DNA from: Porphyromonas sp. COT-239 OH1446
Lineage (GTDB): Bacteria > Bacteroidota > Bacteroidia > Bacteroidales > Porphyromonadaceae
NCBI RefSeq assembly: GCF_000768875.1
Contig: NZ_JRAO01000003.1
Coordinates: 57,459-121,458, forward strand
Direction of reading: 5' to 3'
DNA: 64,000 bases
Shown: positions 8,574 through 16,341 of the stretch, in pieces
How the letters are laid out: the number at the start of each line of letters is the position of its first letter
How positions within the stretch are numbered: the stretch's first letter is position 1
The notes under the pieces: model-generated
Database searches by the model: none
Told to the model about the DNA's origin: nothing
The model's input: the letters and a program-made list of their open reading frames with translations, nothing else
Position numbers and translations under genes: made by a program

Positions 8574-9155
8574 TTATGCCTCCAGGAGGTATTGGGCTAG
8601 GGCCTCCACGGCTCGGGCACGATGGCTGATGCGATTCTTCACCTCTTCACCCAGATCGGCGAAGGTCTCCTCGTAGCCCTCGGGGCGGAAGACGGGGTCG
8701 TATCCAAAGCCTGCCTCACCCGAGGGGCTTTGGGTGATCTCACCCTTGACCTCGCCTGTGAAGCAGTGTTCTCCCCTCTCGTCGATGAGTGCTATCACCG
8801 TACAGAAGTGTGCTTTACGGGGCGACTCTAGCCCCTGGAGCTCATGGAGGAGCTTGTCAACATTGTCCTTGGAGCTACAGTGTGCTCCTGCGTAACGGGC
8901 CGAGTACACGCCTGGGGCTCCGTCCAGCACATCAACCATAAGCCCTGTATCATCTGCAAAGCAATAATACCCATAGCGTTCGTAGACGAAGCGAGCTTTG
9001 AGCAGGGCATTCCCCTCGAGGGTGTCGGCTGTCTCAGGGATGTCTTCATGACAGCCAATGTCCGACAGACTAAGGATCTCTACCCGCCCCTTGAGGATGG
9101 AGCGAATCTCGGAGAGTTTATGCTGATTATTCGTGGCAAAAACTAGTTTTTTCAT
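8574..9155 (-). CDS. rdgB: Non-canonical purine NTP pyrophosphatase (RdgB/HAM1)
   Basis: Hydrolyses dITP, ITP and XTP to monophosphates and keeps deaminated purines out of DNA and RNA. The 193-residue length is typical. The N-terminal [12 protein letters not shown] is the family signature, and [20 protein letters not shown] supplies the acidic metal ligands, with SARYAG after it. The C-terminal [10 protein letters not shown] is also conserved. It heads a leftward operon with plsC and the GNAT-AlkD fusion, so two of the three genes concern nucleotide or base damage. Its -7 box is about 80 bases upstream. Confidence 0.95.
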   Translation of the reverse strand: MKKLVFATNNQHKLSEIRSILKGRVEILSLSDIGCHEDIPETADTLEGNALLKARFVYERYGYYCFADDTGLMVDVLDGAPGVYSARYAGAHCSSKDNVDKLLHELQGLESPRKAHFCTVIALIDERGEHCFTGEVKGEITQSPSGEAGFGYDPVFRPEGYEETFADLGEEVKNRISHRARAVEALAQYLLEA

Positions 9156-9163
9156 TACTTTTG
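9156..9163 (+). promoter_or_regulatory. -7 box (TACTTTTG) for yjbR-birA-trmH
   Basis: An exact TAnnTTTG on the plus strand, directly next to the rdgB start codon, giving a leader of about 80 bases for yjbR. It is interleaved with the divergent rdgB promoter, so the two operons share about 90 bases of control DNA. Confidence 0.45.
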
Positions 9164-9232
9164 TTCGGATGGTTCATTCGTCATTTCTCTGCCTCCAGCA
9201 GGGGCATAATCCCCACTTCGGACAGAGCTTGG

Positions 9233-9240
9233 CAAAAATA
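9233..9240 (-). promoter_or_regulatory. -7 box (TATTTTTG) for rdgB-plsC
   Basis: An exact TAnnTTTG on the minus strand, 78 bases before rdgB and just inside the leader of the divergent yjbR gene. Confidence 0.45.
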
Positions 9241-9249
9241 GTGATTATT

Positions 9250-9618
9250 ATGTACATCGAACGACTGAGAGAGTATTGCCTCTCTCTACCCCATGTCTTG
9301 GAGAGCTTCCCCTTCGACGAGACAACGCTCGTCTTCAAGGTCGGGGGTAAGATCTTTGCTCTGATTGGCTTGGAGCACTCCCCAGGGTATATTTGCCTCA
9401 AATGCGATCCAGACGAGGCCATTCGACTTCGAGAGCATTACAGTGCAGTCGAGGCGGCTTATCATATGAACAAAACTCACTGGAATGGCATCACCCTCGG
9501 CCGTGATATGCCCCTCGAGGAGGTTAAGAGGTGGGTCAAGCACTCTTACGACCTAGTCTACTCCCGACTAAGTAAACAAGCCCGACAAGCACTCATCGAC
9601 AACACTACAACACAATAG
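9250..9618 (+). CDS. MmcQ/YjbR family protein
   Basis: A 122-residue protein of the MmcQ/YjbR family, with a small double-wing DNA-binding-like fold; the biochemical function of the family is not established. Visible family marks are the start MYIERLREYCLSLP, the FPFDETTLVFKVGGKIFAL strand pair, YICLKCDP, and MNKTHWNGI. I placed the start at the ATG in MYIERL since upstream residues match nothing and would overlap the rdgB start and the promoter box. It is followed 4 bases later by birA. Confidence 0.9.
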   Translation: MYIERLREYCLSLPHVLESFPFDETTLVFKVGGKIFALIGLEHSPGYICLKCDPDEAIRLREHYSAVEAAYHMNKTHWNGITLGRDMPLEEVKRWVKHSYDLVYSRLSKQARQALIDNTTTQ

Positions 9619-9622
9619 ATCT

Positions 9623-10390
9623 ATGGACACTCAACACATCTACCACATCCTCACTCTAGAGGCTGTCCCAAGTACCAACACCTACCTGCGTGAGCTCGTT
9701 GCTCGAGACCCCTCGCTCCCCAACCTCTACAGCGTCCACACTCTCGAGCAGACAGAGGGGAGGGGACAGAGGGGTAATCAGTGGTACAGCAGACCGGGAC
9801 AAGACCTTGCTATGTCTCTCCTGCTGAGATCTAATTGTCTCAATGCCAAGGAGCAATACGCTGTCTCCGAACTCGTGGCATACGCAACGCTCAAGACCAT
9901 TGCTCGCTATCTGACTGAGGAGCAAGCTGAGCAGCTGAGCGTCAAATGGCCGAATGATATTTACTACGGCGAGAGGAAGATCGCAGGCATCCTCATCGAG
10001 CACAGCATTACGGGTAGCAAGGTAGACTACTCCATCGCTGGCATAGGTATCAACCTCAATGGCACAGACTTCCCGGAGGATCTGCCTAACCCCATCTCCC
10101 TGCGCATGATCACAGGCGAGAGCTACGACAGCCGTGAGGTACTCGAGAGGCTACTTAGACGCTTCGGGTGGATGCTCGAGGAGTTTCTCATGGGGCACTA
10201 TGCAGAGGTTCACCGCCTCTATATGAAGCGGCTCTACCGTCGTCATGGCCTCTACCCCTACCACGATGCCCAAGGGAGGTTTATGGCCTCGATCAAAGAT
10301 GTCCTGCCCAATGGCTGTCTCGTCCTCGAACGAGAGGATGGTCAGGTCGTCGAGTATGCTTTCAAAGAGGTAGTCTTCGATGCTCACTAA
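9623..10390 (+). CDS. birA: Biotin--[acetyl-CoA-carboxylase] ligase (BirA, no repressor domain)
   Basis: Activates biotin with ATP and attaches it to the biotin carboxyl carrier lysine. The 255-residue product starts directly with the catalytic domain (EAVPSTNTYL at 13-22); the N-terminal helix-turn-helix found in repressor-type BirA is missing, so this should be a pure ligase. The biotinyl-AMP loop GRGQRGNQW is at 47-55 and KWPNDIYY at 108-115, followed by RKIAGILIE. It overlaps the trmH start by 11 bases, so the two are likely translationally coupled. Confidence 0.93.
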   Translation: MDTQHIYHILTLEAVPSTNTYLRELVARDPSLPNLYSVHTLEQTEGRGQRGNQWYSRPGQDLAMSLLLRSNCLNAKEQYAVSELVAYATLKTIARYLTEEQAEQLSVKWPNDIYYGERKIAGILIEHSITGSKVDYSIAGIGINLNGTDFPEDLPNPISLRMITGESYDSREVLERLLRRFGWMLEEFLMGHYAEVHRLYMKRLYRRHGLYPYHDAQGRFMASIKDVLPNGCLVLEREDGQVVEYAFKEVVFDAH

Positions 10391-11204
10391 TGCAGATATT
10401 AAGTTCATCCGAGGGCTAAGCAAGGCTCGCTCCCGAGCTGAAGAGGGGCTCTTTGTTGCCGAAGGGCCTAAGCTAGTGTCAGAGCTCCTCGGGGCATTCC
10501 CCTGTAGGCTGCTGATTGCATCCGAGAGACTCCGCTCCAGCCTCTCATCATGGCTCTCGGGGCTTCCCCCCGAGATGTATCCTCAGCGCATCGAGACTGT
10601 CCCCGACAGCTTCGACTTCTCCCGCATCAGTGGCCTCGTAGAGTCTCAGGGAGTAGTCTCCTTGATGGAGATCCCACGAGAGGGTCTGCAGAGTACCCCA
10701 TCCTCTCCTTTGGCCCTACTGCTCGATGAGGTTCAAGACCCTGGCAATATGGGTACAATCATCCGTACAGCGGACTGGTTCGGGGTAGAGACGATCTACC
10801 TCAGTCCTGGCTGTGCCGACCCCTTTGCGCCCAAGGTCGTACAGGCCACTATGGGAGCGTTGGCACGTGTTCGCCTCATCAAACTAGACGATGTAGCCGC
10901 CTGGCTCGACAAGTATTCAGGGATAATCTGTGGTACTTTCCTTGAGGGGAGCTCGCTCTACAGAGCGAGCCTCAGTCCAAGCCCGGCCTCCCCTGTCCTC
11001 GTCGTTATGGGCAATGAGGGTCGAGGCATTAGCCCCACCGTCGAGAACCGAGTACACAGACGCCTCACCATCCCTGCCTATCCCAATGAGGGGAGGCATA
11101 CGGAGTCTCTCAACGTAGGCATAGCTACAGCCATTATCTTGAGCGAATTACGCCGCCCATCCTTCGTACTTGGACTACAAGGCGAGCAACCAACCAGCCG
11201 ATAG
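10380..11204 (+). CDS. TrmH/SpoU-family RNA 2'-O-methyltransferase
   Basis: A SPOUT-class methyltransferase that methylates a ribose 2'-OH in rRNA or tRNA with S-adenosylmethionine. The 274 residues contain a substrate-binding N-terminal domain (about 1-105) and the knotted catalytic domain, with motif 1 VQDPGNMGTIIRTADWFG (118-135), motif 2 VMGNEGRGIS and motif 3 IPAYPNEGRHTESLNVGIAT. RlmB-type 23S rRNA G2251 is one possible target, but the specificity cannot be read from these motifs. It is the last gene of yjbR-birA-trmH. Confidence 0.9.
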   Translation: MLTNADIKFIRGLSKARSRAEEGLFVAEGPKLVSELLGAFPCRLLIASERLRSSLSSWLSGLPPEMYPQRIETVPDSFDFSRISGLVESQGVVSLMEIPREGLQSTPSSPLALLLDEVQDPGNMGTIIRTADWFGVETIYLSPGCADPFAPKVVQATMGALARVRLIKLDDVAAWLDKYSGIICGTFLEGSSLYRASLSPSPASPVLVVMGNEGRGISPTVENRVHRRLTIPAYPNEGRHTESLNVGIATAIILSELRRPSFVLGLQGEQPTSR

Positions 11205-11207
11205 TAC

Positions 11208-11215
11208 TATCTTTG
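11208..11215 (+). promoter_or_regulatory. -7 box (TATCTTTG) upstream of the DUF7033-type gene
   Basis: An exact TAnnTTTG match 53 bases before the start codon and only 4 bases after the trmH stop. It separates the next three genes into their own transcription unit. Confidence 0.5.
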
Positions 11216-11268
11216 CCAAAGACTAAGCCTGCCCACCGACAAAGCCTTGGCAGCCTAAGCCTCTAGAT

Positions 11269-12681
11269 ATGACAGATCCTAAGCTTATTAGCTACATCAT
11301 TGACTTCCTCATCGGCCCCATCTACCCCGCAGAACAGGCCGAGGATGGGTATCGCAAGCGGTTTAACCTCGTCGGTTATACTCGAGACCCCGAGGAGATG
11401 AAGCAGTACCCGATCGTCATCTATCCGAGCACCTTCTTCGACTTAGGGGTCTACGGCTCCGAGCGTTCGATGCCTAGCCTCCCCCTGAGCCAATGGAGGG
11501 GCATCCCTCTGCTCTTCGGCTCAGCAGAGGAGGGGCAGCTAGGGCCCGATGGACCCATCATCATCTACGCAGACCTTATAGCTAGTTGCTTCTTCTTGAT
11601 CAGCCGCTATGAGGAGATGTACAAGCGATCGGAGCGGAACCAGTATGGATGCTTCCCTGGGGTCTCTTCCCTAGGCTATAGGGCGGGCTTTGCCGAGCGG
11701 CCCATCGTAGACGAGTATGGAGCTGCCCTCAGGGAGCTCATCCTCGAGCATAACCTCCTGGAGCGATATGGAATTAGCTGGGAAGCACGCCCCCACACTT
11801 TCTCGAGGGTTTTCTTGACTCACGACCTCCTACGGCCTGCTGTCGAGGCACAAGACCTCAAGGGCTGGCGCATCGCCCTGCGCCCACTACTTAAACATTT
11901 CCCTCGCCTCTTGGCACATCTGACCCCTGCCTCCCTCGAACGCACCTGGGTACTTCCCCGAGGTTTAGAGCGCAACCTCAAGCTCCAGCGGGCCAGTGCG
12001 GAGGAGGTCGTGCGAACCATCTTCTTCGTCCGATCGGCTAGCAGGAGACATTCCCCCCTACCGACCTATCACATCGACAGCCGCTTCATCGCACAGCTGG
12101 AGCAGGTAGCCCGCAGGCATGGAGCTAAGGTAGGCCTTCTATGTAGCCATCGCTCGGCAGAGAATCCCGAACAGCTAGAGGTCGAACGTCGTCGGTTGCG
12201 CAAAGCGATCCCTGGCAGCGCAGAATGCTCCCGCTTCGCGCAGCTAACCCAGCGAGAGCCAGAGGATATGACGATGCTTTACTCGGCAGGGATGCGACAT
12301 GACTTCTCCATGGGCTATAACGACGTAGCGGGCTTTCGCCTAGGCACTTGTCGGGCTGTGCGCTTCATCAACCCCAATACTAGACTGCTCACGGATCTCA
12401 TGCTGCACCCTATCTGTCTTCGTGATGAAAGCCTAGCGGAGTACCTCAAGCAAGAGGAGGGTATCGAGGAGGCCAAAGCCTACTGCCTCAAGATGATCGA
12501 GCTGGTTGCTCGGTATCATGGAGACCTCACGATCGCCTGGTCTGCCCCACATTTGCATCCGCACAAGCATACAGCCTTCTATGATCTCTATAAGTATATC
12601 ATCGAAGAGGTAGAGCGCATTACCCTGAATGACCCGAGGCTCCATACCCCTCGAGGCAGTCGAATGCGTAAGAAGAAATAG
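11269..12681 (+). CDS. Polysaccharide deacetylase-related protein (DUF7033 type)
   Basis: A 470-residue protein of a Bacteroidetes family usually annotated as polysaccharide deacetylase-like with an N-terminal DUF7033. Visible blocks are IIYADLIASCFFLISRYEE (103-121), then a middle region beginning RVFLTHDL, and a C-terminal barrel-like part with GMRHDFSMGYNDVAGFRLGT and APHLHPHKHT. The H/D residues there fit a metal-dependent carbohydrate deacetylase fold, but I do not see a full set of NodB motifs, so activity is uncertain. It has no signal peptide, so it should be cytoplasmic. It is followed 12 bases later by the DAHP synthase gene. Confidence 0.7.
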   Translation: MTDPKLISYIIDFLIGPIYPAEQAEDGYRKRFNLVGYTRDPEEMKQYPIVIYPSTFFDLGVYGSERSMPSLPLSQWRGIPLLFGSAEEGQLGPDGPIIIYADLIASCFFLISRYEEMYKRSERNQYGCFPGVSSLGYRAGFAERPIVDEYGAALRELILEHNLLERYGISWEARPHTFSRVFLTHDLLRPAVEAQDLKGWRIALRPLLKHFPRLLAHLTPASLERTWVLPRGLERNLKLQRASAEEVVRTIFFVRSASRRHSPLPTYHIDSRFIAQLEQVARRHGAKVGLLCSHRSAENPEQLEVERRRLRKAIPGSAECSRFAQLTQREPEDMTMLYSAGMRHDFSMGYNDVAGFRLGTCRAVRFINPNTRLLTDLMLHPICLRDESLAEYLKQEEGIEEAKAYCLKMIELVARYHGDLTIAWSAPHLHPHKHTAFYDLYKYIIEEVERITLNDPRLHTPRGSRMRKKK

Positions 12682-12693
12682 ACAAGTATTTGC

Positions 12694-13773
12694 ATGAATA
12701 GAGACATATTCCCCCCTCTCCAGCTTCGTAAGCCCTCCTGCCTACCCTACATCCTCATTGCAGGCCCATGCAGTGCCGAGACCGAAGAGCAAACCTTCGA
12801 GACAGCTCGAGCTCTCAGCCAAATGGGGGTCTGTCTCTTTAGGGCTAGCCTATGGAAGCCCCGTACTCGACCTGGAGGCTTCGAGGGAGTGGGAGAAGAA
12901 GGAATCCCCTGGCTCAAGCGTGTGCGAGACGAGCTGGGGATGCAGGTAGCTACAGAGGTGGCCACGGCCGAGCATATATCGCTGATGCTCGCATCGGATT
13001 TCGACACCTTTTGGATCGGAGCACGCACAACATCGAGCCCCTTTGCGATGACCGAGATCGCCCAAGCCCTAGAGGGTAAAGAGGTTACCGTCATGGTCAA
13101 GAATCCAATCAACCCTGACATAGAGCTGTGGGAAGGGGCTCTGCTCCGTCTCTGGCGAGCAGGTCTGCGCAACATTGCAGCCATACACAGAGGCTTCAGC
13201 CTCTACGAACGAGGCCAGTATCGCAATCCCCCTCTATGGCAGATCCCCCTCGAGCTCAAGCGAAGACACCCTCAGCTCACTCTAATAGCAGACCCTAGCC
13301 ACATCACTGGAGCTCGAGAGCAGATTGCCTCCATGTGCCAAATGACTCTAGAGATGAACTACGATGGGCTCATCATCGAGACGCACCCGACCCCTGAGAG
13401 AGCCCTCAGCGATGCAGCCCAACAGATCACCCCTAAGGAGCTCGGAGAGCTTATCTCTCACCTCAAACCTCTGCAGAGCAGCGATACTGACAGCCTACCT
13501 CTGAAGTATTGGCGTGCAGAGATCGACCTCATCGACGAACAAATACTTGGCTTACTCGGTAAGCGTATGCAGCTCTCTAGAGAGATCGGGGCATTTAAGC
13601 GAGAGCGAGATCTCTGCATCGTCCAGCCCAATCGCTTTAGAGCACTGCTACAGAGACGTCTAGAGATCGGCAAAGGGCTGGGACTATCGGAGGAGTTAGT
13701 CCTCAAGCTCTTCAGCCAAATCCACGAGGAGTCGGTTCACCTGCAGCATCATCTCGGTCATGACAAGGCATAA
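12694..13773 (+). CDS. Bifunctional DAHP synthase / chorismate mutase
   Basis: Catalyses the first step of the shikimate pathway (phosphoenolpyruvate plus erythrose 4-phosphate to DAHP) and conversion of chorismate to prephenate. Residues about 14-265 are the KDO8P/DAHP synthase barrel: AGPCSAETEEQ (24-34), LWKPRTRPGGFEG, and ADPSHITGAREQI with metal and PEP ligands. Residues about 270-355 are an AroQ-type chorismate mutase helix bundle, with WRAEIDLIDEQILGLLGKRM and the active-site Arg/Lys. The fused mutase probably gives feedback control by prephenate or aromatic amino acids, as known in related fusions. The aroA and aroC genes of the same pathway lie some 25 kb away in this window. Confidence 0.93.
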   Translation: MNRDIFPPLQLRKPSCLPYILIAGPCSAETEEQTFETARALSQMGVCLFRASLWKPRTRPGGFEGVGEEGIPWLKRVRDELGMQVATEVATAEHISLMLASDFDTFWIGARTTSSPFAMTEIAQALEGKEVTVMVKNPINPDIELWEGALLRLWRAGLRNIAAIHRGFSLYERGQYRNPPLWQIPLELKRRHPQLTLIADPSHITGAREQIASMCQMTLEMNYDGLIIETHPTPERALSDAAQQITPKELGELISHLKPLQSSDTDSLPLKYWRAEIDLIDEQILGLLGKRMQLSREIGAFKRERDLCIVQPNRFRALLQRRLEIGKGLGLSEELVLKLFSQIHEESVHLQHHLGHDKA

Positions 13774-14188
13774 ATGCTTGATATCGCTGGGGAGTAACTA
13801 TCGTCCCAAGGAGCAGCTCGAGCAGGCTCGTCGCCATTTGCTCCCCCATCTGTTGTATGTCCGAATTAGCCAAGAGGTTTATACAGACCCGATCAACTTC
13901 CCCTATTCATCAGCATTATTTCTCAATCAAGTGCTCTATGGAGAATGCGACCTTCCCCTCAATGAGCTCCAAAAACATTGCAAAGCTCTTGAAGAACATC
14001 TCGGGCGGACTGATGCTGGGCGTAGAGAGCACCCCGAGCGCATGCCCATGGATATAGACATCGTTATATGGGATAATGAGATCCTCAAGCCCAATGACTT
14101 CTCCCGAGGCTATCTGCTCGAGGGGATCGCCTCTCTTGGCTTTAACGCCTCTCGCCTGGAGTGTGAGGGATTGCCTCTAGATCTCTAG
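13760..14188 (+). CDS. folK: HPPK (FolK)-like pyrophosphokinase
   Basis: Expected to transfer pyrophosphate from ATP to 6-hydroxymethyl-7,8-dihydropterin in folate synthesis. The 142 residues begin with ISLGSN (8-13), contain FLNQVLYG in the middle, and end the catalytic region with RREHPERMPMDIDIVIWD, where the two Asp of DIDI bind magnesium. The region after DIDI is shorter than in E. coli FolK. It overlaps the end of the DAHP synthase gene by 14 bases, so translation is probably coupled. Confidence 0.85.
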   Translation: MTRHKCLISLGSNYRPKEQLEQARRHLLPHLLYVRISQEVYTDPINFPYSSALFLNQVLYGECDLPLNELQKHCKALEEHLGRTDAGRREHPERMPMDIDIVIWDNEILKPNDFSRGYLLEGIASLGFNASRLECEGLPLDL

Positions 14189-14335
14189 CAGGAGCCCTAG
14201 ATGAAGAAGGCGAAGGTCATCGTCCAAAGCATGCCGAGGGCACAAGAGAGCGGGCAAAATACCCTCTGAATAACCCTACAACATAAGCAGTCTGAGTTAC
14301 TTCGATGTTTAATGAAATAATTAGACTAATTGTTG

Positions 14336-14343
14336 TACCTTTG
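14336..14343 (+). promoter_or_regulatory. -7 box (TACCTTTG) for fba
   Basis: An exact TAnnTTTG 49 bases before the aldolase start, with an A/T-rich region upstream (GTTTAATGAAATAATTAG) as expected of a strong Bacteroidetes promoter. The 204-base gap after folK holds nothing else I can support. Confidence 0.6.
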
Positions 14344-14392
14344 CGCCCATAGAAGCTCAGCAAATTACACAACATAAAACTTCTAAGAAGAA

Positions 14393-15388
14393 ATGGTAAA
14401 CTACAAAGACCTAGGGCTAGTAAACACTCGTGAGATGTTTGCTAAGGCCGTTAAGGAGGGGTATGCTATCCCTGCCTTCAACTTCAATAACCTCGAACAG
14501 CTGCAGGCAATCGTTGGCGCAGCTGTCGAAACCAACTCTCCTGTGATCCTGCAAGTCTCCAGCGGTGCTCGTAAGTACGCTAATCAGACGCTCCTGCGCT
14601 TCATGGCACAGGGGGCAGTAGAGTACGCTAAGGAACTCGGCTGTAAGAACCCTCAGATCGCACTGCACCTCGACCATGGCGATAGCCTCGAGCTCTGCAA
14701 GAGCTGCATCGAGATGGGCTTCTCATCTGTGATGATCGACGGCTCTCACCTCCCCTATGATGAGAATGTTGCTCTGACTCGCTCTGTGGTAGACTATGCC
14801 CATCAGTATGATGTAACGGTAGAGGGCGAGCTAGGTATCCTGGCAGGTGTAGAGGACGAAGTGGTAGCCGAACACCACACCTATACACAGCCTGAGGAAG
14901 TTGTGGACTTCGTTACGAAGACTGGTGTAGACTCTTTGGCTATCTCTATCGGTACTTCTCACGGAGCGAACAAGTTCACTCCCGAGCAGTGCGAGCGTGA
15001 TGCCAATGGTATCCTCGTACCTCCCCCTCTGCGCTTCGATATCCTCGAGGCTATCGAAGAGCAGCTGCCAGGATTCCCCATCGTGCTGCACGGGTCATCA
15101 TCTGTACCCCAGGACGAGGTAGCCAAGATCAACAAGTATGGCGGTGCCCTCAAGGATGCCGTAGGTATCCCCGAGGAGCAGCTACGTCGCGCCTCTAAGA
15201 GCGCAGTCTGCAAGATCAACATCGACTCCGATGGTCGTCTAGCCATGACTGCGGCAGTACGTGAGGTATTTGCCAACAAGCCCGAAGAGTTTGACCCTCG
15301 TAAGTACTTGGGCCCAGCTCGCGACTCCCTCAAGAAGCTATACAAGCACAAGATCGAGAGCGTACTAGGGTCGAACAATCGTCTCTAA
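14393..15388 (+). CDS. fba: Class II fructose-bisphosphate aldolase
   Basis: Cleaves fructose 1,6-bisphosphate to glyceraldehyde 3-phosphate and dihydroxyacetone phosphate using zinc. The 331-residue protein has the metal ligands in LHLDHGDS (near 90-97), VEGELGILAG, IGTSHGANKF, and the phosphate loop LHGSSSVPQ. Length and motifs fit the class II form. It is a single-gene unit with a strong promoter and its own terminator, fitting a highly expressed glycolytic gene; its codons are also unusually regular (GGT, CGT, GTA), unlike its neighbours. Confidence 0.95.
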   Translation: MVNYKDLGLVNTREMFAKAVKEGYAIPAFNFNNLEQLQAIVGAAVETNSPVILQVSSGARKYANQTLLRFMAQGAVEYAKELGCKNPQIALHLDHGDSLELCKSCIEMGFSSVMIDGSHLPYDENVALTRSVVDYAHQYDVTVEGELGILAGVEDEVVAEHHTYTQPEEVVDFVTKTGVDSLAISIGTSHGANKFTPEQCERDANGILVPPPLRFDILEAIEEQLPGFPIVLHGSSSVPQDEVAKINKYGGALKDAVGIPEEQLRRASKSAVCKINIDSDGRLAMTAAVREVFANKPEEFDPRKYLGPARDSLKKLYKHKIESVLGSNNRL

Positions 15389-15408
15389 ACCACTCTCACC
15401 CAATAGGT

Positions 15409-15443
15409 GTCAGCCCCAGCCCCATCAAGGAGCTGGGTCTGAC
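15409..15443 (+). terminator. Terminator of fba
   Basis: A 12-bp stem with one mismatch (15409-15420 against 15432-15443) around an 11-base loop, 20 bases past the stop and followed by GTTT. Confidence 0.55.
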
Positions 15444-15529
15444 GTTTGGATGGACTCTAACCACTTCCTCCTCACTCCCGTACGAGGGATAGCCTAGAGG
15501 GGATGACTGAGCCCTAGACCAGAATGATC

Positions 15530-15560
15530 GAGGGCCTCTCCATTCACTGGAGAGGCCCTC
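15530..15560 (-). terminator. Terminator of pflA
   Basis: A perfect 13-bp stem, GAGGGCCTCTCCA with its inverse, around a 5-base loop, extended imperfectly by GAT/ATC. It lies 42 bases beyond the pflA stop and may also back up the fba terminator. Confidence 0.75.
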
Positions 15561-15602
15561 AATCGTTAGATCATACAGATCTGCAAATAGAAGGCTAGAA
15601 GC

Positions 15603-16331
15603 CTACTGCGTCCAAACTACACGAAAATACTGAGAGAGAATCCCTACGGCTCTATCTACCTCCTCAGGCGATGGCTCATGCGTATCCTCCAAGGCATAAG
15701 GCTGCCCGAGGGTTTCATACTTGTGCTTGCCGTAGGTATGGTAGGGTAAGACCTCGAGTCGCTCGATATTATCGAAGCCTCCGAAGTGTTGGCCCAAAGC
15801 ATGCAGATCCTCCTCTCGGTCGCTATAGCCAGGCACAAGGACATAGCGTAGACGAACAGGCTTGCCCATCTCTGCCAACTGCTGAGCTGTTTCGAGCGTC
15901 CGTTTATTATCGAGCATCGTGAGGAGCTTGTGCCGCTCGGGATTGATCTGCTTACAGTCCAGCAGGACAAGGTCTACAAGCCTCCAGAGCTCTCGAACGT
16001 ATTCGTTATGAATGCTCCCATTCGTATCGAGGCATATATGTATACCTTCGCTCTTGAGATCTCGACAGAGTGGGATCAACTCCTTTGCCTGTACGGTGGG
16101 TTCGCCACCACTAAAGGTGATACCTCCTCGCTTACCGAAGAATGGCTTCTCATTCAGTGCTCTACGCATGATCTCGGCAGGCTCGACGAGTTTGCCATCT
16201 CGACCAATCGGGATGGTGTCGGGATTGGCACAGTAGAGACAGCGGAAGTTGCAGCCCTGCAAGAAGACGACGAGCCGGATACCCGGCCCGTCGAACGTTC
16301 CCAATGATTCGAATGAGTGGACTCGAAGCAT
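15603..16331 (-). CDS. pflA: Pyruvate formate-lyase activating enzyme
   Basis: A radical-SAM enzyme that installs the glycyl radical on PflB under anaerobic conditions. The 4Fe-4S ligands are Cys27, Cys31 and Cys34 in GCNFRCLYCANP, and the SAM-binding GG segment is GGITFSGGEP. The 242-residue length is normal. It begins 10 bases after the pflB stop, so the pair should be one transcript. Confidence 0.95.
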   Translation of the reverse strand: MLRVHSFESLGTFDGPGIRLVVFLQGCNFRCLYCANPDTIPIGRDGKLVEPAEIMRRALNEKPFFGKRGGITFSGGEPTVQAKELIPLCRDLKSEGIHICLDTNGSIHNEYVRELWRLVDLVLLDCKQINPERHKLLTMLDNKRTLETAQQLAEMGKPVRLRYVLVPGYSDREEDLHALGQHFGGFDNIERLEVLPYHTYGKHKYETLGQPYALEDTHEPSPEEVDRAVGILSQYFRVVWTQ

Positions 16332-16341
16332 TGTCTTTGAT

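Noticed and set aside
14189-14392. tRNA or small RNA in the gap before fba
   Set aside because: No cloverleaf or terminator; only a promoter is supported.
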